Notes: generated by a model from the sequence alone, not told the origin. Shown: positions 32,427-43,434, counted from the first letter of the stretch. The stretch is DNA of 64,000 nucleotides from SAR92 clade bacterium (GCA_014381985.1 JACNKP010000023.1:62001-126000), one strand, 5' to 3'. Numbers and translations: made by a program.

Positions 32427-34409
32427 CTACTCAAACTCTAAAATAATTTCATCAACCATTAAACTGCCACCCTCCACAGCTGATATTTTACCCACAATAC
32501 CATCTTGGACAGCACGAAGGCTATTTTCCATTTTCATGGCTTCAACGACGGCTAGCTCCTCACCCTCTTTAACTTCTTGCCCCTCTTTAACAGCCATTTT
32601 TACCAGTAAGCCAGGCATTGGTGAAAGTAAAAATTTCGACATGTCAGCAGGAGCTTTGTAAACCATATGGGCGGAAAGCACTGCAGCCTTTGGAGAGAGT
32701 ATCTGAGCGTTGATCTCCGCACCTCGGTATAACAACCTATAACCCTTAGCGCTGCGCTCTACCTGTACTGAGATATCTTTACCGTTAACATCTGCCTTAA
32801 AAAGGGGTTCACCCAAACTCCAGTTTGTCTCGACCTGATAGTCTAAATTACCCAAACTTACCAAATATCCGCTCTCTGTAAGCTCAACACTCACCGTTGA
32901 CTGTTGATCTCCAACCACCACTACCCAATCTCGGTTTGCTACATGCTCATGACCTGTTAGCTGGTTAGACAGCAAGCTAGCTCGTTCCTCTTCAAGCTGA
33001 TTAACAGCACCTAGGACAACCAACGCAATAGCTGGGTCAGCCTGCGGGACTAAGTCAGCATTAAAACCATCAGGAAATTCGTCGGCAATAAAATTAGTGC
33101 TCAGGTCACCAGCAATAAAACGCGGGTGCACCATTAGAGCGTTCAAGAAACTTATATTGTGATTCACACCACGAATATAATAATTATCCAGGGCATCCAC
33201 CATACGATCGATTGACTGACTACGGTCTTCACCATAGGTGATTAACTTCGCAATCATTGGGTCATAGAATATAGACACTTCGCCTCCTTCATAGACCCCA
33301 CTATCAACTCGAACACCCTCCCCTTCAGGCTCAGAATAACGAACTAGGCGGCCAACGGAAGGTAAGAAGTTGCGGAACGGGTCTTCAGCATAGACTCGCG
33401 ACTCCATCGCCCAGCCAGTTAAACTAACATCCTGCTGAGTCAGTGGAAGTTCCTCACCCGCAGCCACTCTAATCATTAACTCTACCAAATCTTGACCGGT
33501 AACTAACTCGGTCACCGGATGCTCTACCTGAAGCCTAGTATTCATTTCCAAGAAATAGAAGTTCATGTCAGCATCTGCTATAAACTCGACCGTTCCCGCA
33601 GACTGATAGTCTACCGCACGCGCTAGGGCACAGCTCTGCTCTCCCATCTTTTGCCGTGTTTCTTCGTTTAGGAATGGCGAAGGAGCCTCTTCTATCACTT
33701 TTTGGTGTCGCCGCTGAATAGAACACTCTCGTTCGCCTAAATAAATCACACTGCCATGGCCATCTGCCATCACTTGGATCTCAATATGACGAGGTTGCTG
33801 AATATATTTTTCGATAAAGATACGCGTGTCACCAAAACTAGAACGCGCTTCGTTGGTAGCACGCTCAAACCCATCGCGGCATTCATCTTCATTCATCGCT
33901 ACGCGCATACCTTTACCACCGCCGCCGGCAGAGGCTTTAAGCATCACTGGATAGCCTATTTCAGCACAGACCTCAAGCGCATGATCAGCATCGCGAACAA
34001 CATCTGTGTAACCGGGGATACAATTAACTCCCGCCTTTTGCGCAATAAGCTTGGAGGTGATCTTGTCACCCATAGATTCAATGGCCTTTTTACCTGGACC
34101 AATAAATATGATTCCCGCAGCATCTAAGGCATCGCGAAATTTGCTGTTCTCAGACAAGAAACCGTACCCAGGGTGCACCGCATCGGCACCGGTGTCCAAA
34201 CAAGCCTGAACAATTTTGTCGATCACCAGATAACTTTCGGCGGAGACGGAAGGCCCTATATGGACAGCCTCATCAGCCATTTGTACATGCAGCGCGTCTC
34301 GGTCCGCATCAGAATAGACCGCGACCGTAGCAATACCCATTTTTTTAGCAGTAGCAAAAACGCGACAGGCAATTTCACCCCTATTCGCCACTAGAATTTT
34401 TTTCAACAT
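32427..34409 (-). CDS. pccA: propionyl-CoA carboxylase alpha subunit (biotin carboxylase/BCCP)
   Basis: 660 residues: biotin carboxylase at 1-450 (LVANRGEIACRVFATA, HPGYGFLSEN, KASAGGGGKGMRV, EMNTRLQVEHPVTE), a middle BT domain, and a C-terminal BCCP domain with biotinylated Lys in EAMKMENSL. It carboxylates biotin with ATP and bicarbonate, which the beta subunit transfers to acyl-CoA. Neighbouring mutase and MeaB make propionyl-CoA the likely substrate, though methylcrotonyl-CoA carboxylases look alike. The start ATG is 24 bp after pccB's end. Confidence 0.9.
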   Translation of the reverse strand: MLKKILVANRGEIACRVFATAKKMGIATVAVYSDADRDALHVQMADEAVHIGPSVSAESYLVIDKIVQACLDTGADAVHPGYGFLSENSKFRDALDAAGIIFIGPGKKAIESMGDKITSKLIAQKAGVNCIPGYTDVVRDADHALEVCAEIGYPVMLKASAGGGGKGMRVAMNEDECRDGFERATNEARSSFGDTRIFIEKYIQQPRHIEIQVMADGHGSVIYLGERECSIQRRHQKVIEEAPSPFLNEETRQKMGEQSCALARAVDYQSAGTVEFIADADMNFYFLEMNTRLQVEHPVTELVTGQDLVELMIRVAAGEELPLTQQDVSLTGWAMESRVYAEDPFRNFLPSVGRLVRYSEPEGEGVRVDSGVYEGGEVSIFYDPMIAKLITYGEDRSQSIDRMVDALDNYYIRGVNHNISFLNALMVHPRFIAGDLSTNFIADEFPDGFNADLVPQADPAIALVVLGAVNQLEEERASLLSNQLTGHEHVANRDWVVVVGDQQSTVSVELTESGYLVSLGNLDYQVETNWSLGEPLFKADVNGKDISVQVERSAKGYRLLYRGAEINAQILSPKAAVLSAHMVYKAPADMSKFLLSPMPGLLVKMAVKEGQEVKEGEELAVVEAMKMENSLRAVQDGIVGKISAVEGGSLMVDEIILEFE

Positions 34410-34433
34410 AGCTCTGTTCTCATCAATGAGGTT

Positions 34434-35966
34434 TTATAGCGGAATATTGCCGTGCTTTCGCCAAGGGTTTTCGACGCTTTTATTTCTAAGCATTGCCAGA
34501 GACCTTGCCACCCGCTTTCGAGTGCTGTGAGGCATAATGACATCGTCGATATAACCGCGTTTACCTGCAATAAACGGGTTGGCAAATTTCTTGCGATATT
34601 CTTCCGTACGCGCAGCGATCTTTTTCTCATCACCGATATCTTTACGAAAGATGATTTCTACCGCACCCTTGGGGCCCATGACGGCGATTTCTGCCGTAGG
34701 CCATGCTAAATTGGCATCGCCGCGCAAATGCTTAGACGACATTACGTCATAGGCTCCACCGTAGGCTTTACGAGTAATAACCGTTACTTTGGGCACAGTG
34801 CATTCGGCGTAAGCGTACAACAACTTGGCACCATGCTTAATAATGCCACCGTATTCCTGACTAGTGCCCGGCATAAAGCCTGGGACGTCCACAAACGTTA
34901 GTACAGGGATGTTGAAGGCATCACAGAAACGGATGAACCGCGCCGCCTTTTTTGATGCATCTATGTCCAAACAACCCGCCAACACCAGGGGTTGATTAGC
35001 CACTACACCAACACTTGAGCCTTCGATGCGAATAAACCCAGTGATAATATTTTTCGCATAGTTAACCTGCGTTTCAAAGAAAACCCCTTCATCAGCCACC
35101 TTTAAAATGACCTCTTTCATGTCATAGGGTTTATTGGGATCGCTTGGAATAATGGTATCCAGGGACATTTCAATTCTGTCGGCCGGGTCTACCGTGGGCC
35201 AGACCGGTGGTTTCTCTTTGTTATTGGCTGGCAGGTAATTGAAAAAATGGCGTAGTTTGGCAAGAGCATCTACATCATTTGCAAAGGCAAGATCGGCTAC
35301 ACCTGACTTGCTGGAATGGGTAAGCGCCCCGCCCAACTCTTCAGCTGTAACCGTTTCATGAGTCACTGTTTTAACGACATCCGGGCCGGTGACAAACATA
35401 TATGAGCTGTCTTGTACCATGAAGATAAAGTCAGTTATCGCTGGAGAATAAACCGCACCACCAGCGCAGGGGCCCATAACCATTGATATTTGAGGTATGA
35501 CCCCCGATGCCATAACATTTCGCTGAAACACCTCAGCATAGCCGCCCAGAGAAGCCACTCCTTCTTGGATACGGGCGCCTCCTGAGTCATTGAGACCTAT
35601 AATGGGAGCGCCTACTTTCATCGCTTGATCCATTAACTTACATATTTTTTCCGCATGGGCTTCAGAGAGTGCGCCGCCAAAAACCGTAAAGTCTTGGCTA
35701 AAAACGAAGACTAACCTGCCATTGATAGTGCCATAACCAATAATCACCCCATCGCCAGGAACATGTTGTTTGTCCATATCAAAGTCAGTGCATCGGTGCT
35801 CAACAAACATATCCCATTCTTCAAAACTATTATCATCAAGTAATAGGTCTAGTCGCTCACGAGCTGTCAGCTTGCCCTTAGCATGCTGAGCGTCAATACG
35901 TTTTTGTCCCCCGCCCAAGCGAGCAAGGCGTCGTTTTTCTTCCAATTCTTCGAGAATCTCATGCAT
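34434..35966 (-). CDS. pccB: propionyl-CoA carboxylase beta subunit (carboxyltransferase)
   Basis: 510-residue carboxyltransferase, both halves of the crotonase-like fold. Motifs: [54 protein letters not shown] and [12 protein letters not shown] with oxyanion glycines. It moves the carboxyl group from biotin on PccA to propionyl-CoA, giving (S)-methylmalonyl-CoA. It sits between the mutase and pccA genes with a 23-bp gap on each side. Substrate choice rests on the neighbours; the Asp residue (FID to FMP area) is consistent with PCC but does not prove it. Confidence 0.92.
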   Translation of the reverse strand: MHEILEELEEKRRLARLGGGQKRIDAQHAKGKLTARERLDLLLDDNSFEEWDMFVEHRCTDFDMDKQHVPGDGVIIGYGTINGRLVFVFSQDFTVFGGALSEAHAEKICKLMDQAMKVGAPIIGLNDSGGARIQEGVASLGGYAEVFQRNVMASGVIPQISMVMGPCAGGAVYSPAITDFIFMVQDSSYMFVTGPDVVKTVTHETVTAEELGGALTHSSKSGVADLAFANDVDALAKLRHFFNYLPANNKEKPPVWPTVDPADRIEMSLDTIIPSDPNKPYDMKEVILKVADEGVFFETQVNYAKNIITGFIRIEGSSVGVVANQPLVLAGCLDIDASKKAARFIRFCDAFNIPVLTFVDVPGFMPGTSQEYGGIIKHGAKLLYAYAECTVPKVTVITRKAYGGAYDVMSSKHLRGDANLAWPTAEIAVMGPKGAVEIIFRKDIGDEKKIAARTEEYRKKFANPFIAGKRGYIDDVIMPHSTRKRVARSLAMLRNKSVENPWRKHGNIPL

Positions 35967-35989
35967 TTTTTCTGCCTCGCAGACGTCAA

Positions 35990-38125
35990 TTATTGAATAA
36001 GGTCTAATACTTTTTCAGCTGCGTCAGGAATATTAGTTCCCGGACCAAAGATCGCAGCCACACCAATCGCTGTCAGTTCGTCATAGTCCTTGGGGGGTAT
36101 CACCCCACCACAAACCACTATAATTTCTCCTGCACCCTGGCTTTTAAGTGACTCAATCATTTGTGGCACTAATGTTTTATGTCCAGCCGCTTGAGATGAT
36201 ACCCCCACCACATGTACATCATTTTCAATAGCTTGCCTAGCGGCTTCCTCTGGCGTCTGAAACATGGGGCCGACATCCACGTCAAAACCTAAATCTGCAA
36301 AGGCCGTTGCTATCACTTTTGCACCCCGGTCATGACCATCCTGTCCCATCTTTACCACCAACATTCTGGGTCGTCGTCCCTGTTGCTCAGCAAAAGTTTC
36401 TACTTTTTGTTTGATTTTCATAAACCCCTCATCACCTTCATAGGCAGAATTATAAACACCACTTATCGATCGCGTTTGGGCTCTGTGTCGGCCCCATACT
36501 TCCTCTAGTGCATCACTTATTTCTCCAACGGTCGCCCTTTCTCTAGCCGCCTCAACCGCTAGAGTTAATAAGTTCCCTTTGCCTGTTTTTGCCGACTCAG
36601 TAAGCGCTGCAAGTCTCGCATTGCAAGAAACTGAATTTCGATCAGCGCGCAAGCGATTAAGTCGCTCAATCTGGGCAGCGCGCACAGACGAATTATCTAT
36701 ATCCCGCACATCAATCTCAGGCTCTTCACTCAATTGATATTTATTAACCCCAACAATCACTTCGTTTCCACGATCAATGGCCACTTGACGCAATGCCGCG
36801 GCCTCTTCGATACGTAATTTAGGCATCCCCGACTCAACCGCCTTAGTCATACCACCCAAATCTTCAACTTCATTGATAAGAACAAGAGCCGCTTTCACTA
36901 ATTCATTAGTAAGGCTTTCGATATAATAAGAACCCGCTAGTGGATCGACCACATTGGTGATGCCCGTTTCTTCTTGAATCACTAATTGTGTATTTCGAGC
37001 GATGCGTGCGGCAAACTCAGTGGGTAACCCAAGTGCCTCATCAAAAGAGTTGGTATGCAACGACTGAGTGCCACCCAAGACTGCAGACATACCCTCAATC
37101 GTGGTACGCATAATATTGTTGTAAGGGTCTTTACTGGTCAAGCTAACCCCGGATGTTTGACAGTGGGTACGCAACATTAATGAGCGCTGATCTTTCGGCG
37201 AGAACTTCTCAGCCATTAAGGTTGACCACAAAATACGAGCCGCCCTAAGCTTTGCAATCTCCATAAAGAAATTCATACCAATAGCAAAGAAAAAGGAAAG
37301 CCGTGGCGCAAATTTGTCCACGTCCATACCGCTATCGATCGCGGTGCGCACATATTCAATACCGTCGGCAATCGTATAAGCCAACTCTTGAACGTTAGTC
37401 GCACCGGCCTCTTGCATATGGTAACCAGAAATAGAAATAGAGTTGAACTTAGGCATAAATTCAGCACTGTAACTGATGATGTCGGATACGATTCGCATGG
37501 AGGGTTCTGGTGGATAGATGTACGTATTGCGCACCATAAACTCTTTCAGAATATCATTCTGCAAGGTGCCAGCGAGCTGTTTAGGGGCAACACCCTGCTC
37601 CTGAGCGGCAACGATAAAGCTTGCCATCACTGGCAGCACTGCGCCATTCATTGTCATGGACACAGATACCTTATCAAGCGGAATACTATCGAAGAGTATT
37701 TTCATATCTTCAACAGAGTCAATAGCAACACCAGCTTTACCCACGTCACCCTCTACGCGAGTATGATCAGAGTCATATCCACGATGAGTAGCTAGATCAA
37801 AAGCCACCGACAAACCCTGCTGCCCAGCCTCTAGGTTTTTTCGATAAAAAACATTAGATTCTTCTGCCGTGGAAAACCCAGCATATTGACGCACAGTCCA
37901 AGGCCGCCCTGCATACATGGTCGCCTTGGGACCACGCTTATAAGGCGCAAAACCAGGCAAATTATCCATATGGGCAAGGCCAGCGGTATCTTCAGCCGTA
38001 TAAAGGGGTTTTATCTTAATACCTTCTGGGGTCTGCCAAATCATGTCATCAGCCGAGCGACCTTTGGTCTCTTTTTCGGCTAAATTTTCCCAATCTTTGA
38101 CTGTAGGACCTTTTTTATCGGTCAT
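35990..38125 (-). CDS. scpA: methylmalonyl-CoA mutase
   Basis: Adenosylcobalamin enzyme isomerising (R)-methylmalonyl-CoA to succinyl-CoA. About 711 residues in one chain: the TIM barrel carries [18 protein letters not shown] and [29 protein letters not shown], and the C-terminal B12 domain has [15 protein letters not shown] with the lower-axial His. ATG 38125 is preferred over 38137 because AAAGGA directly abuts the latter. First gene of the operon mutase-pccB-pccA-meaB-carbonic anhydrase. An epimerase gene for the (S) to (R) step is absent from the window. Similar in size to MutB rather than the heterodimeric form. Confidence 0.93.
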   Translation of the reverse strand: MTDKKGPTVKDWENLAEKETKGRSADDMIWQTPEGIKIKPLYTAEDTAGLAHMDNLPGFAPYKRGPKATMYAGRPWTVRQYAGFSTAEESNVFYRKNLEAGQQGLSVAFDLATHRGYDSDHTRVEGDVGKAGVAIDSVEDMKILFDSIPLDKVSVSMTMNGAVLPVMASFIVAAQEQGVAPKQLAGTLQNDILKEFMVRNTYIYPPEPSMRIVSDIISYSAEFMPKFNSISISGYHMQEAGATNVQELAYTIADGIEYVRTAIDSGMDVDKFAPRLSFFFAIGMNFFMEIAKLRAARILWSTLMAEKFSPKDQRSLMLRTHCQTSGVSLTSKDPYNNIMRTTIEGMSAVLGGTQSLHTNSFDEALGLPTEFAARIARNTQLVIQEETGITNVVDPLAGSYYIESLTNELVKAALVLINEVEDLGGMTKAVESGMPKLRIEEAAALRQVAIDRGNEVIVGVNKYQLSEEPEIDVRDIDNSSVRAAQIERLNRLRADRNSVSCNARLAALTESAKTGKGNLLTLAVEAARERATVGEISDALEEVWGRHRAQTRSISGVYNSAYEGDEGFMKIKQKVETFAEQQGRRPRMLVVKMGQDGHDRGAKVIATAFADLGFDVDVGPMFQTPEEAARQAIENDVHVVGVSSQAAGHKTLVPQMIESLKSQGAGEIIVVCGGVIPPKDYDELTAIGVAAIFGPGTNIPDAAEKVLDLIQ

Positions 38126-38206
38126 TGCTCTGTCCATCCTTTAAATCTATTGGTTACCGCTAGAGTACAGTTAACTTTCTAAACTGCACTATGCCGTAGC
38201 CCAGAG

Positions 38207-38227
38207 GCAAATAGTAGGTCTATTTGC
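38207..38227. promoter_or_regulatory. candidate operator, 8-5-8 inverted repeat
   Basis: GCAAATAG-TAGGT-CTATTTGC is a perfect 8-bp inverted repeat with a 5-bp spacer, 82 bp before the mutase start and 121 bp before the divergent AraC-type gene. Position and symmetry suit a dimeric regulator of the propionyl-CoA operon. AraC-family sites are usually direct repeats, so a separate repressor may bind here. Confidence 0.5.
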
Positions 38228-38347
38228 AACACAAAAAATCACATTTATTGCCATATAGTTAGGTATTTTATTGATTTTTTGTAATAATATGGAACTAAAC
38301 TCACAATTTATTTATTTTAAACCGCTCTAATCGACTAGGTTATTTAT

Positions 38348-39352
38348 ATGGCGACCATTTGCCAACATCATGTTGTTGCCTGCCTACATGGGATCCGTGA
38401 GCATCGCCTTGCACAGCGTCCAATTTTGGAGCGCGCAGGGATCAATCCCAAGGTCCTAACCCGAGATGGACAACGTGTGCACACCGAGCAGGTGGCTCGA
38501 CTATTCAAAGGCGTCCAAGAATGTCTAGATGACGAGTTCATGGGTTTTACTCAGAATGGCTGTAAGGTCGGTTTATTCGCTACCATGGGAGAATTGGTTA
38601 GCCGTTGCGCAACCTTGGGTGAGCTATTGGAGAAAGCTGTCGATTTTTATAATTTAATCAGCAGCGATATCCCCATGCAGTTAACGGAATCGGACGGAAG
38701 CGCAATACTGGGCTTCAACATGGACCAGCCCCATCTAGACCCCGAGAACTTTATGACAGAGTTTTGGTTGGTCATCTGGCATAGGTTCCCTAGTTGGTAT
38801 ATTGGTGAACCGATAAGACTGCGGGAAACGCATTTCACCTTTAGTCCACCACAACATAGAGATGAGTTACAGATCATGTTTCCCTCTGAACTGCATTTTA
38901 ATAGTTTTTCCAATCGCCTCGTTTTTGATCGTCACTACCTAGATAAACCACTAGTAAGATCAGATCAAGAATTAGCTAACTATGTTGAAAATGCCCCCGC
39001 AGATGTAATGACCATTCCAGGGTCCGATACTATTTTAGAGGCGAAAATTGAACGTATTATTACTCAGAGACACCCCGATCGCTTAGTTTTTGCCAGCATT
39101 CATACGTTGGCGAAGGAACTCGGAATGAGCTCTCAAACTCTACATCGGCGGCTAAAAGAGAGTGCTACCAGTTATCAAAAAATAAAAGATAATTTGCGCA
39201 GAGAGGTCGCGATACATAAATTAATTCACGAGAAATTATCCGTTGAAAAAGTCTCTGAGGCCGTTGGCTTTAGTGAATCTCGCTCCTTTACTCGAGCCTT
39301 TAAGCATTGGACAGGGCTGCCGCCACGAGAATATTGTAAGCAAAACTCATGA
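38348..39352 (+). CDS. AraC family transcriptional regulator
   Basis: 334 residues. The N-terminal two thirds match the OruR/ArgR-like ligand-sensing region (Arabinose_bd family, AGINPKVLTRDGQRVHTEQ), and the last 100 residues are the two-HTH AraC DNA-binding domain (IHTLAKELGMSSQTLHRRLKE, SVEKVSEAVGFSESRSFTRAFKHWTGLPPREY). It is divergent from the propionyl-CoA operon across 222 bp, so it is the natural candidate for its regulator, responding perhaps to propionate, methylmalonate or a precursor. The ligand is unknown. Confidence 0.88.
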   Translation: MATICQHHVVACLHGIREHRLAQRPILERAGINPKVLTRDGQRVHTEQVARLFKGVQECLDDEFMGFTQNGCKVGLFATMGELVSRCATLGELLEKAVDFYNLISSDIPMQLTESDGSAILGFNMDQPHLDPENFMTEFWLVIWHRFPSWYIGEPIRLRETHFTFSPPQHRDELQIMFPSELHFNSFSNRLVFDRHYLDKPLVRSDQELANYVENAPADVMTIPGSDTILEAKIERIITQRHPDRLVFASIHTLAKELGMSSQTLHRRLKESATSYQKIKDNLRREVAIHKLIHEKLSVEKVSEAVGFSESRSFTRAFKHWTGLPPREYCKQNS

Positions 39353-39406
39353 CCTTGCCGAACAAACCAAGTACCCTGTGAAATCGTCAACCAATAGCGA
39401 CATGCA

Positions 39407-40453
39407 ATGACTTCTAAAATTAGACTCACCCAATTTAGCCACGGTGCTGGCTGCGGTTGCAAAATTGCCCCTAGCCTGCTTGAACAATTCTTAAAGACTG
39501 ACTTTGTTGCACCACAGGATGACAACCTTTTGGTAGGCAATAGCACTAAAGATGATGCTGCGGTTTATGACCTGGGGGATGGCTCTGGGATAATTAGCAC
39601 CACTGACTTTTTTATGCCCATTGTGGATGATGCTTTTGAATTTGGCCGTATTGCTGCTGCCAATGCGATTAGTGATGTCTATGCCATGGGTGGAACCCCT
39701 ATGATGGCGATTGCAATACTCGGTTGGCCCGTTGATAAATTGGGTCCTGAGGTAGCACAACAGGTTTTAGAAGGCGGCCGCCATGCCTGTAAAGATGCGG
39801 GTATTCATCTTGCAGGTGGCCATTCTATTGACACCCAAGAACCTATTTTTGGCTTGGCCGTCACCGGCAGAGTTGATTTGTGTAACCTTAAACAAAACAG
39901 TACAGCGCAGAGTGGCGATAAACTATTTTTGACTAAACCCATCGGTGTGGGTGTGCTAACCACCGCTGAAAAGCAGGGTAAACTGAAACCTCAACACAGC
40001 CGTTTGGCGGTGGAGAATATGATGCGTTTGAATACCATTGGCGCTATTTTGGGTGCTGTCCCGGGTGTTAGCGCCATGACCGATGTCACCGGTTTCGGCC
40101 TATTAGGTCACCTGTTAGAAATGTGTCAGGGCAGTAATCTTAGTGCCTCGATTGATGTATCTGCAGTGCCGGTGTTAGACGCAGCTGTGACTGACTACAT
40201 TGAGGCGGGTTGTGTACCCGGTGGTAGCCAGCGCAACTGGCAAAGTATTGCGCAACATATTAGCACCATTAGCGTTGAGAGCCAGGCGCTACTGTGTGAT
40301 CCGCAGACTAGCGGTGGCCTGCTCATTGCAGTCAATCCAGTGGCCGCAGACGAAGTTTCTAGCCTTTTGCAAGAGGCAGGCTGTTATTGCCAGTCCATTG
40401 GTACACTAGCGGATTATGACCCTAGCCAACCTACTATTGAGGTGAAGACTTGA
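39407..40453 (+). CDS. selD: selenide, water dikinase
   Basis: Makes selenophosphate from selenide and ATP. 348 residues. The catalytic pair is Cys16 and Lys19 in [11 protein letters not shown], matching Cys17/Lys20 of E. coli; the enzyme therefore is the Cys form rather than selenocysteine. [21 protein letters not shown] and [10 protein letters not shown] follow the family. It overlaps mnmH by 4 nt, making a two-gene unit. No selA/selB is in the window, so selenium use here is assigned to tRNA modification only. The start ATG has no strong ribosome site; the preceding gap to the AraC gene is 54 bp. Confidence 0.95.
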   Translation: MTSKIRLTQFSHGAGCGCKIAPSLLEQFLKTDFVAPQDDNLLVGNSTKDDAAVYDLGDGSGIISTTDFFMPIVDDAFEFGRIAAANAISDVYAMGGTPMMAIAILGWPVDKLGPEVAQQVLEGGRHACKDAGIHLAGGHSIDTQEPIFGLAVTGRVDLCNLKQNSTAQSGDKLFLTKPIGVGVLTTAEKQGKLKPQHSRLAVENMMRLNTIGAILGAVPGVSAMTDVTGFGLLGHLLEMCQGSNLSASIDVSAVPVLDAAVTDYIEAGCVPGGSQRNWQSIAQHISTISVESQALLCDPQTSGGLLIAVNPVAADEVSSLLQEAGCYCQSIGTLADYDPSQPTIEVKT

Positions 40454-41550
40454 CCGCCGCGGCGCTACCATTGACCAACGATTACCAACGTTTGCTGTTA
40501 GATCGTGTACCAATGATTGATGTGCGCGCACCCATTGAGTTTCAAGCAGGCGCCCTGCCGTTTGCCACCAACTTACCCTTAATGGCCGATGATGAACGTC
40601 ATCAGGTGGGCATTTGCTACAAAGAGCAGGGTCAGAAAGAGGCCATAGCTCTGGGCCACGAGTTGGTCTGTGGCGCGATTAAAGCGGCGCGTGTTGATGC
40701 TTGGAGGGCATTTTTTGTCACTAACCCAACGTCTGTGTTGTATTGTGCCCGCGGTGGTTTGCGCTCTCAGTTAAGCCAGCAGTGGTTGACCGATGTAGGC
40801 ATTAGCCGCCCACGTATCGAGGGTGGCTATAAGTCACTACGACAGTTTATGTTGCAGTATTTGGCTGACGCTTGTGAAACGCAAAGCTTTGTTCTGCTGT
40901 CTGGTATGACGGGTACGGGGAAAACAGACATTATAAAAACTCTGGACACTAGTATCGATTTGGAAGGTGCGGCGAATCACAAGGGTTCTAGTTTTGGCCG
41001 GCCCTTAGATGAACAGCCCGCCCAAATTGATTTTGAAAACCAAATAATACTGGACCTAATGCAGGTTCAACATAAATACCCAGGACGCCGTATTATTTTA
41101 GAAGATGAGAGCCGCAATATTGGTGGTCGCCACATTTTGAGGCCTCTAACCGTTGCTATGGCAGAAAGTCCTATGGCGGTCATTGAACTACCTTTTGAAG
41201 AACGCATTGATAAACTTTGGCAGGAATATGTTGTCGAGCGATATCAACAAACCATGGACTACCATTTAGAAAATGGTGAACAAGCCTTTGCCGATTACTT
41301 AGTTGATAGTTTGTTGCGCGTTAAAAAACGGCTTGGTGGACAGCGCACTAAAGAAATACTCGCCCTCATGGAGGGCGCGATTAAACAACAGCATAATGAT
41401 CAGTTTGCCAGTCATCGTGGTTGGCTAGAAGCCATTACTGCAGATTATTATGACCCTATGTACCTTTATCAATTAGAGAAGCGTAACCAACGCATTGCCT
41501 TTCGCGGCAATCACCAAGACGTTATTCAATGGCTGCACGAGAAGCCATAA
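40450..41550 (+). CDS. mnmH: tRNA 2-selenouridine synthase
   Basis: Replaces sulfur in 5-methylaminomethyl-2-thiouridine of tRNA wobble positions with selenium, through a geranylated intermediate, using selenophosphate from SelD. 366 residues: an N-terminal rhodanese domain with catalytic Cys in [10 protein letters not shown] and a P-loop domain with [11 protein letters not shown]; the C-terminal [11 protein letters not shown] motif is typical. The start is TTG 40450, supported by GAGG at 8-nt spacing and TTGA overlap with selD, and it aligns with the E. coli N-terminus ([10 protein letters not shown]). It converges on the SDR gene with only 3 bp between stops. Confidence 0.94.
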   Translation: MTAAALPLTNDYQRLLLDRVPMIDVRAPIEFQAGALPFATNLPLMADDERHQVGICYKEQGQKEAIALGHELVCGAIKAARVDAWRAFFVTNPTSVLYCARGGLRSQLSQQWLTDVGISRPRIEGGYKSLRQFMLQYLADACETQSFVLLSGMTGTGKTDIIKTLDTSIDLEGAANHKGSSFGRPLDEQPAQIDFENQIILDLMQVQHKYPGRRIILEDESRNIGGRHILRPLTVAMAESPMAVIELPFEERIDKLWQEYVVERYQQTMDYHLENGEQAFADYLVDSLLRVKKRLGGQRTKEILALMEGAIKQQHNDQFASHRGWLEAITADYYDPMYLYQLEKRNQRIAFRGNHQDVIQWLHEKP

Positions 41551-41553
41551 TGT

Positions 41554-42327
41554 CTAGCGTGGTTGCATTCTTACTCCACCATCTAGGCGGATAGTCTCGC
41601 CGTTCAGGTAGCTATTTTCAATAATGTGGACGACCAACTGACCAAATTCAGAAGGTGCTCCCAAGCGCTGCGGAAAAGGAATATTGGCAACAATGCCGTC
41701 TTGAACGTTTTGTGGGGCCGCTAGCATAAGCGGTGTCGCCATGACGCCCGGCGCGATGGTGTTAACGCGAATACCCGATTTAGACAAGTCTCTGGCCATG
41801 GGTAAAGTCATACCGACGATGCCACCTTTAGTTGCAGAGTATGCAACCTGACCCATCTGTCCATCGAATGCGGCAATAGAGGCCGTGTTCACAATAACGC
41901 CTCGTTCAGTTTTCTCGTCTGGCTCATTTTTTGACATAGCAGCCGCAGCACAGCGAGACACGTTAAAGGTACCAATTAAATTGACCTCAATGACTTTACG
42001 ATACAAGTCAAGATCGTGGGGCTGTCCTTCACGATTGACGGTCTTGGCCGCAATTCCGATACCCGCACAATTAATGCAGACATCAACTCGGCCAAAATCT
42101 GCAAGAATCACCTCAAAGGCACTCTCAACGTCAGGCCCATTGGATACGTCAAGCTGCATGTATCGCGCAGACTTAGCTCCTAATTCATCAACCGCCTGTT
42201 GTCCGGCACTCGCGTTCATGTCAAATATTACGACCTGCGCGCCGGCATCGACGAGCAACTGAGTCGCTGCACGTCCAAGTCCAGAGGCTCCTCCGGTCAC
42301 TACTGCCACTTTATCTTGTAGATTCAT
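41554..42327 (-). CDS. short-chain dehydrogenase (3-hydroxy-2-methylbutyryl-CoA dehydrogenase-like)
   Basis: 257-residue Rossmann oxidoreductase: NAD site TGGASGLGRA, acidic residue FDMNA favouring NAD, NCAGIGIA, and catalytic Ser-Tyr-Lys in YSATKGG. SIAAFDGQMGQVAYSATKGGI and QRLGAPSEFGQLV resemble HSD17B10-type enzymes that act in isoleucine and branched acyl-CoA breakdown. AGGAAAG lies before the ATG. Twenty bp after the DUF2288 gene, so probably the last gene of the his unit by position, although its function does not belong to histidine synthesis. Confidence 0.85.
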   Translation of the reverse strand: MNLQDKVAVVTGGASGLGRAATQLLVDAGAQVVIFDMNASAGQQAVDELGAKSARYMQLDVSNGPDVESAFEVILADFGRVDVCINCAGIGIAAKTVNREGQPHDLDLYRKVIEVNLIGTFNVSRCAAAAMSKNEPDEKTERGVIVNTASIAAFDGQMGQVAYSATKGGIVGMTLPMARDLSKSGIRVNTIAPGVMATPLMLAAPQNVQDGIVANIPFPQRLGAPSEFGQLVVHIIENSYLNGETIRLDGGVRMQPR

Positions 42328-42347
42328 AATCTTTCCTATACTCCCTA

Positions 42348-42659
42348 TTATGTTGATTTTTGCACTAAAACAAAGGGCGGAATCACGACCGCCCAGTGCT
42401 CAGTCGTACTCTCATACCAGTCTAGCGCTTGCTCATCATTAATTTCAAATAGTGTCTTGTCAGCCAACCAAGCCTGTACCTTAGCGGTGTCGTCTTGATG
42501 AAAAGCCACAGCTACCTTAATCAAGTCTGCGGTTTCAGCAACTGCCAATAGGTTGCCCGCAGCGTAGTGCTTTTGCAAATCGTGCCAATTGATCTTGGCC
42601 GTCTCTGCATTTAGTCGCTGTACTAAGGCGTCTTTTTTGTTTAAGGATTGTGTCGGCAT
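42348..42659 (-). CDS. DUF2288 family protein
   Basis: 103 residues, cytoplasmic, no cysteine. LNAETAKINWHDLQKHYAAGNLLAVAETADLIKVA, DDTAKVQAWLADKTLF and EHWAVVIPPFVLVQ match the DUF2288 pattern, known from many gammaproteobacteria and cyanobacteria without assigned function. It lies 77 bp after hisH on the same strand. Confidence 0.85.
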   Translation of the reverse strand: MPTQSLNKKDALVQRLNAETAKINWHDLQKHYAAGNLLAVAETADLIKVAVAFHQDDTAKVQAWLADKTLFEINDEQALDWYESTTEHWAVVIPPFVLVQKST

Positions 42660-42736
42660 AGTTGTTGTTCAAACTTGTTTTAGAGCGGCTAGGGTAAAGC
42701 CTTGAGGGTGATATATCAACTGCCGATCGTGAGGAC

Positions 42737-43387
42737 TTAGACGGTCCAGTTAACAAAATTTCGTAACAGTTGTAAGCCCGCGTCAGCACTTTTTTCAGGA
42801 TGGAATTGCACGGCGAACAAGTTGTTGAGGCTTAAAGCCGCGGCAAAGTCCACACCGTAAGTGCAGGTTCCCGCTACATGAGGATTATCAGCTAAGGCTG
42901 CGTAGTAGCTGTGCACAAAATAAAATTGACTGTCCTGCTTTATACCCTGCCAGAGCGGATGGTCAATAGTTTGTTGCACATTATTCCAACCCATGTGCGG
43001 CACCTTAAGTCTATCGCCTTGCTTATCTTTATGATTCTGACCGAAGAACTTAACATTGCCTGGCAATAGCCCGAGACAATCAACGCCTTTGTTTTCTTCA
43101 CTGTGCTGCAGCAATGCCTGCATCCCTACGCAGATACCTAACACTGGCTTCTCTTTAGCTGCCTCGCTGACGACATCACCAACCTTTAGCCGTTGGATCT
43201 CAGACATACAGTCACGAATTGCGCCGACACCTGGAAACACTACCCTATCGGCTCTGGATACCACATTGGCGTCTGATGTGACAGACACATGCGCTTTGGG
43301 ACACACGTGCTCTAGAGCTTTGGCAACGGAATGAAGATTACCCATTCCGTAGTCAATGACAGCGATATGGTTAGACGATGTGCTCAT
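42737..43387 (-). CDS. hisH: imidazole glycerol phosphate synthase, glutaminase subunit
   Basis: Releases ammonia from glutamine and passes it to HisF in histidine synthesis. 216 residues. [19 protein letters not shown] at the N-terminus; the nucleophile Cys is in [11 protein letters not shown] (normally GICLGMQ); [15 protein letters not shown], and the catalytic His-Glu in [11 protein letters not shown]. It follows hisB by 47 bp. The synthase partner hisF and hisA are not adjacent, unlike the common hisBHAF order. Confidence 0.95.
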   Translation of the reverse strand: MSTSSNHIAVIDYGMGNLHSVAKALEHVCPKAHVSVTSDANVVSRADRVVFPGVGAIRDCMSEIQRLKVGDVVSEAAKEKPVLGICVGMQALLQHSEENKGVDCLGLLPGNVKFFGQNHKDKQGDRLKVPHMGWNNVQQTIDHPLWQGIKQDSQFYFVHSYYAALADNPHVAGTCTYGVDFAAALSLNNLFAVQFHPEKSADAGLQLLRNFVNWTV

Positions 43388-43434
43388 AAGTATCTCAACA
43401 CTGTGGTTACAGTAAACAACCTTAAGCTGTTAGC

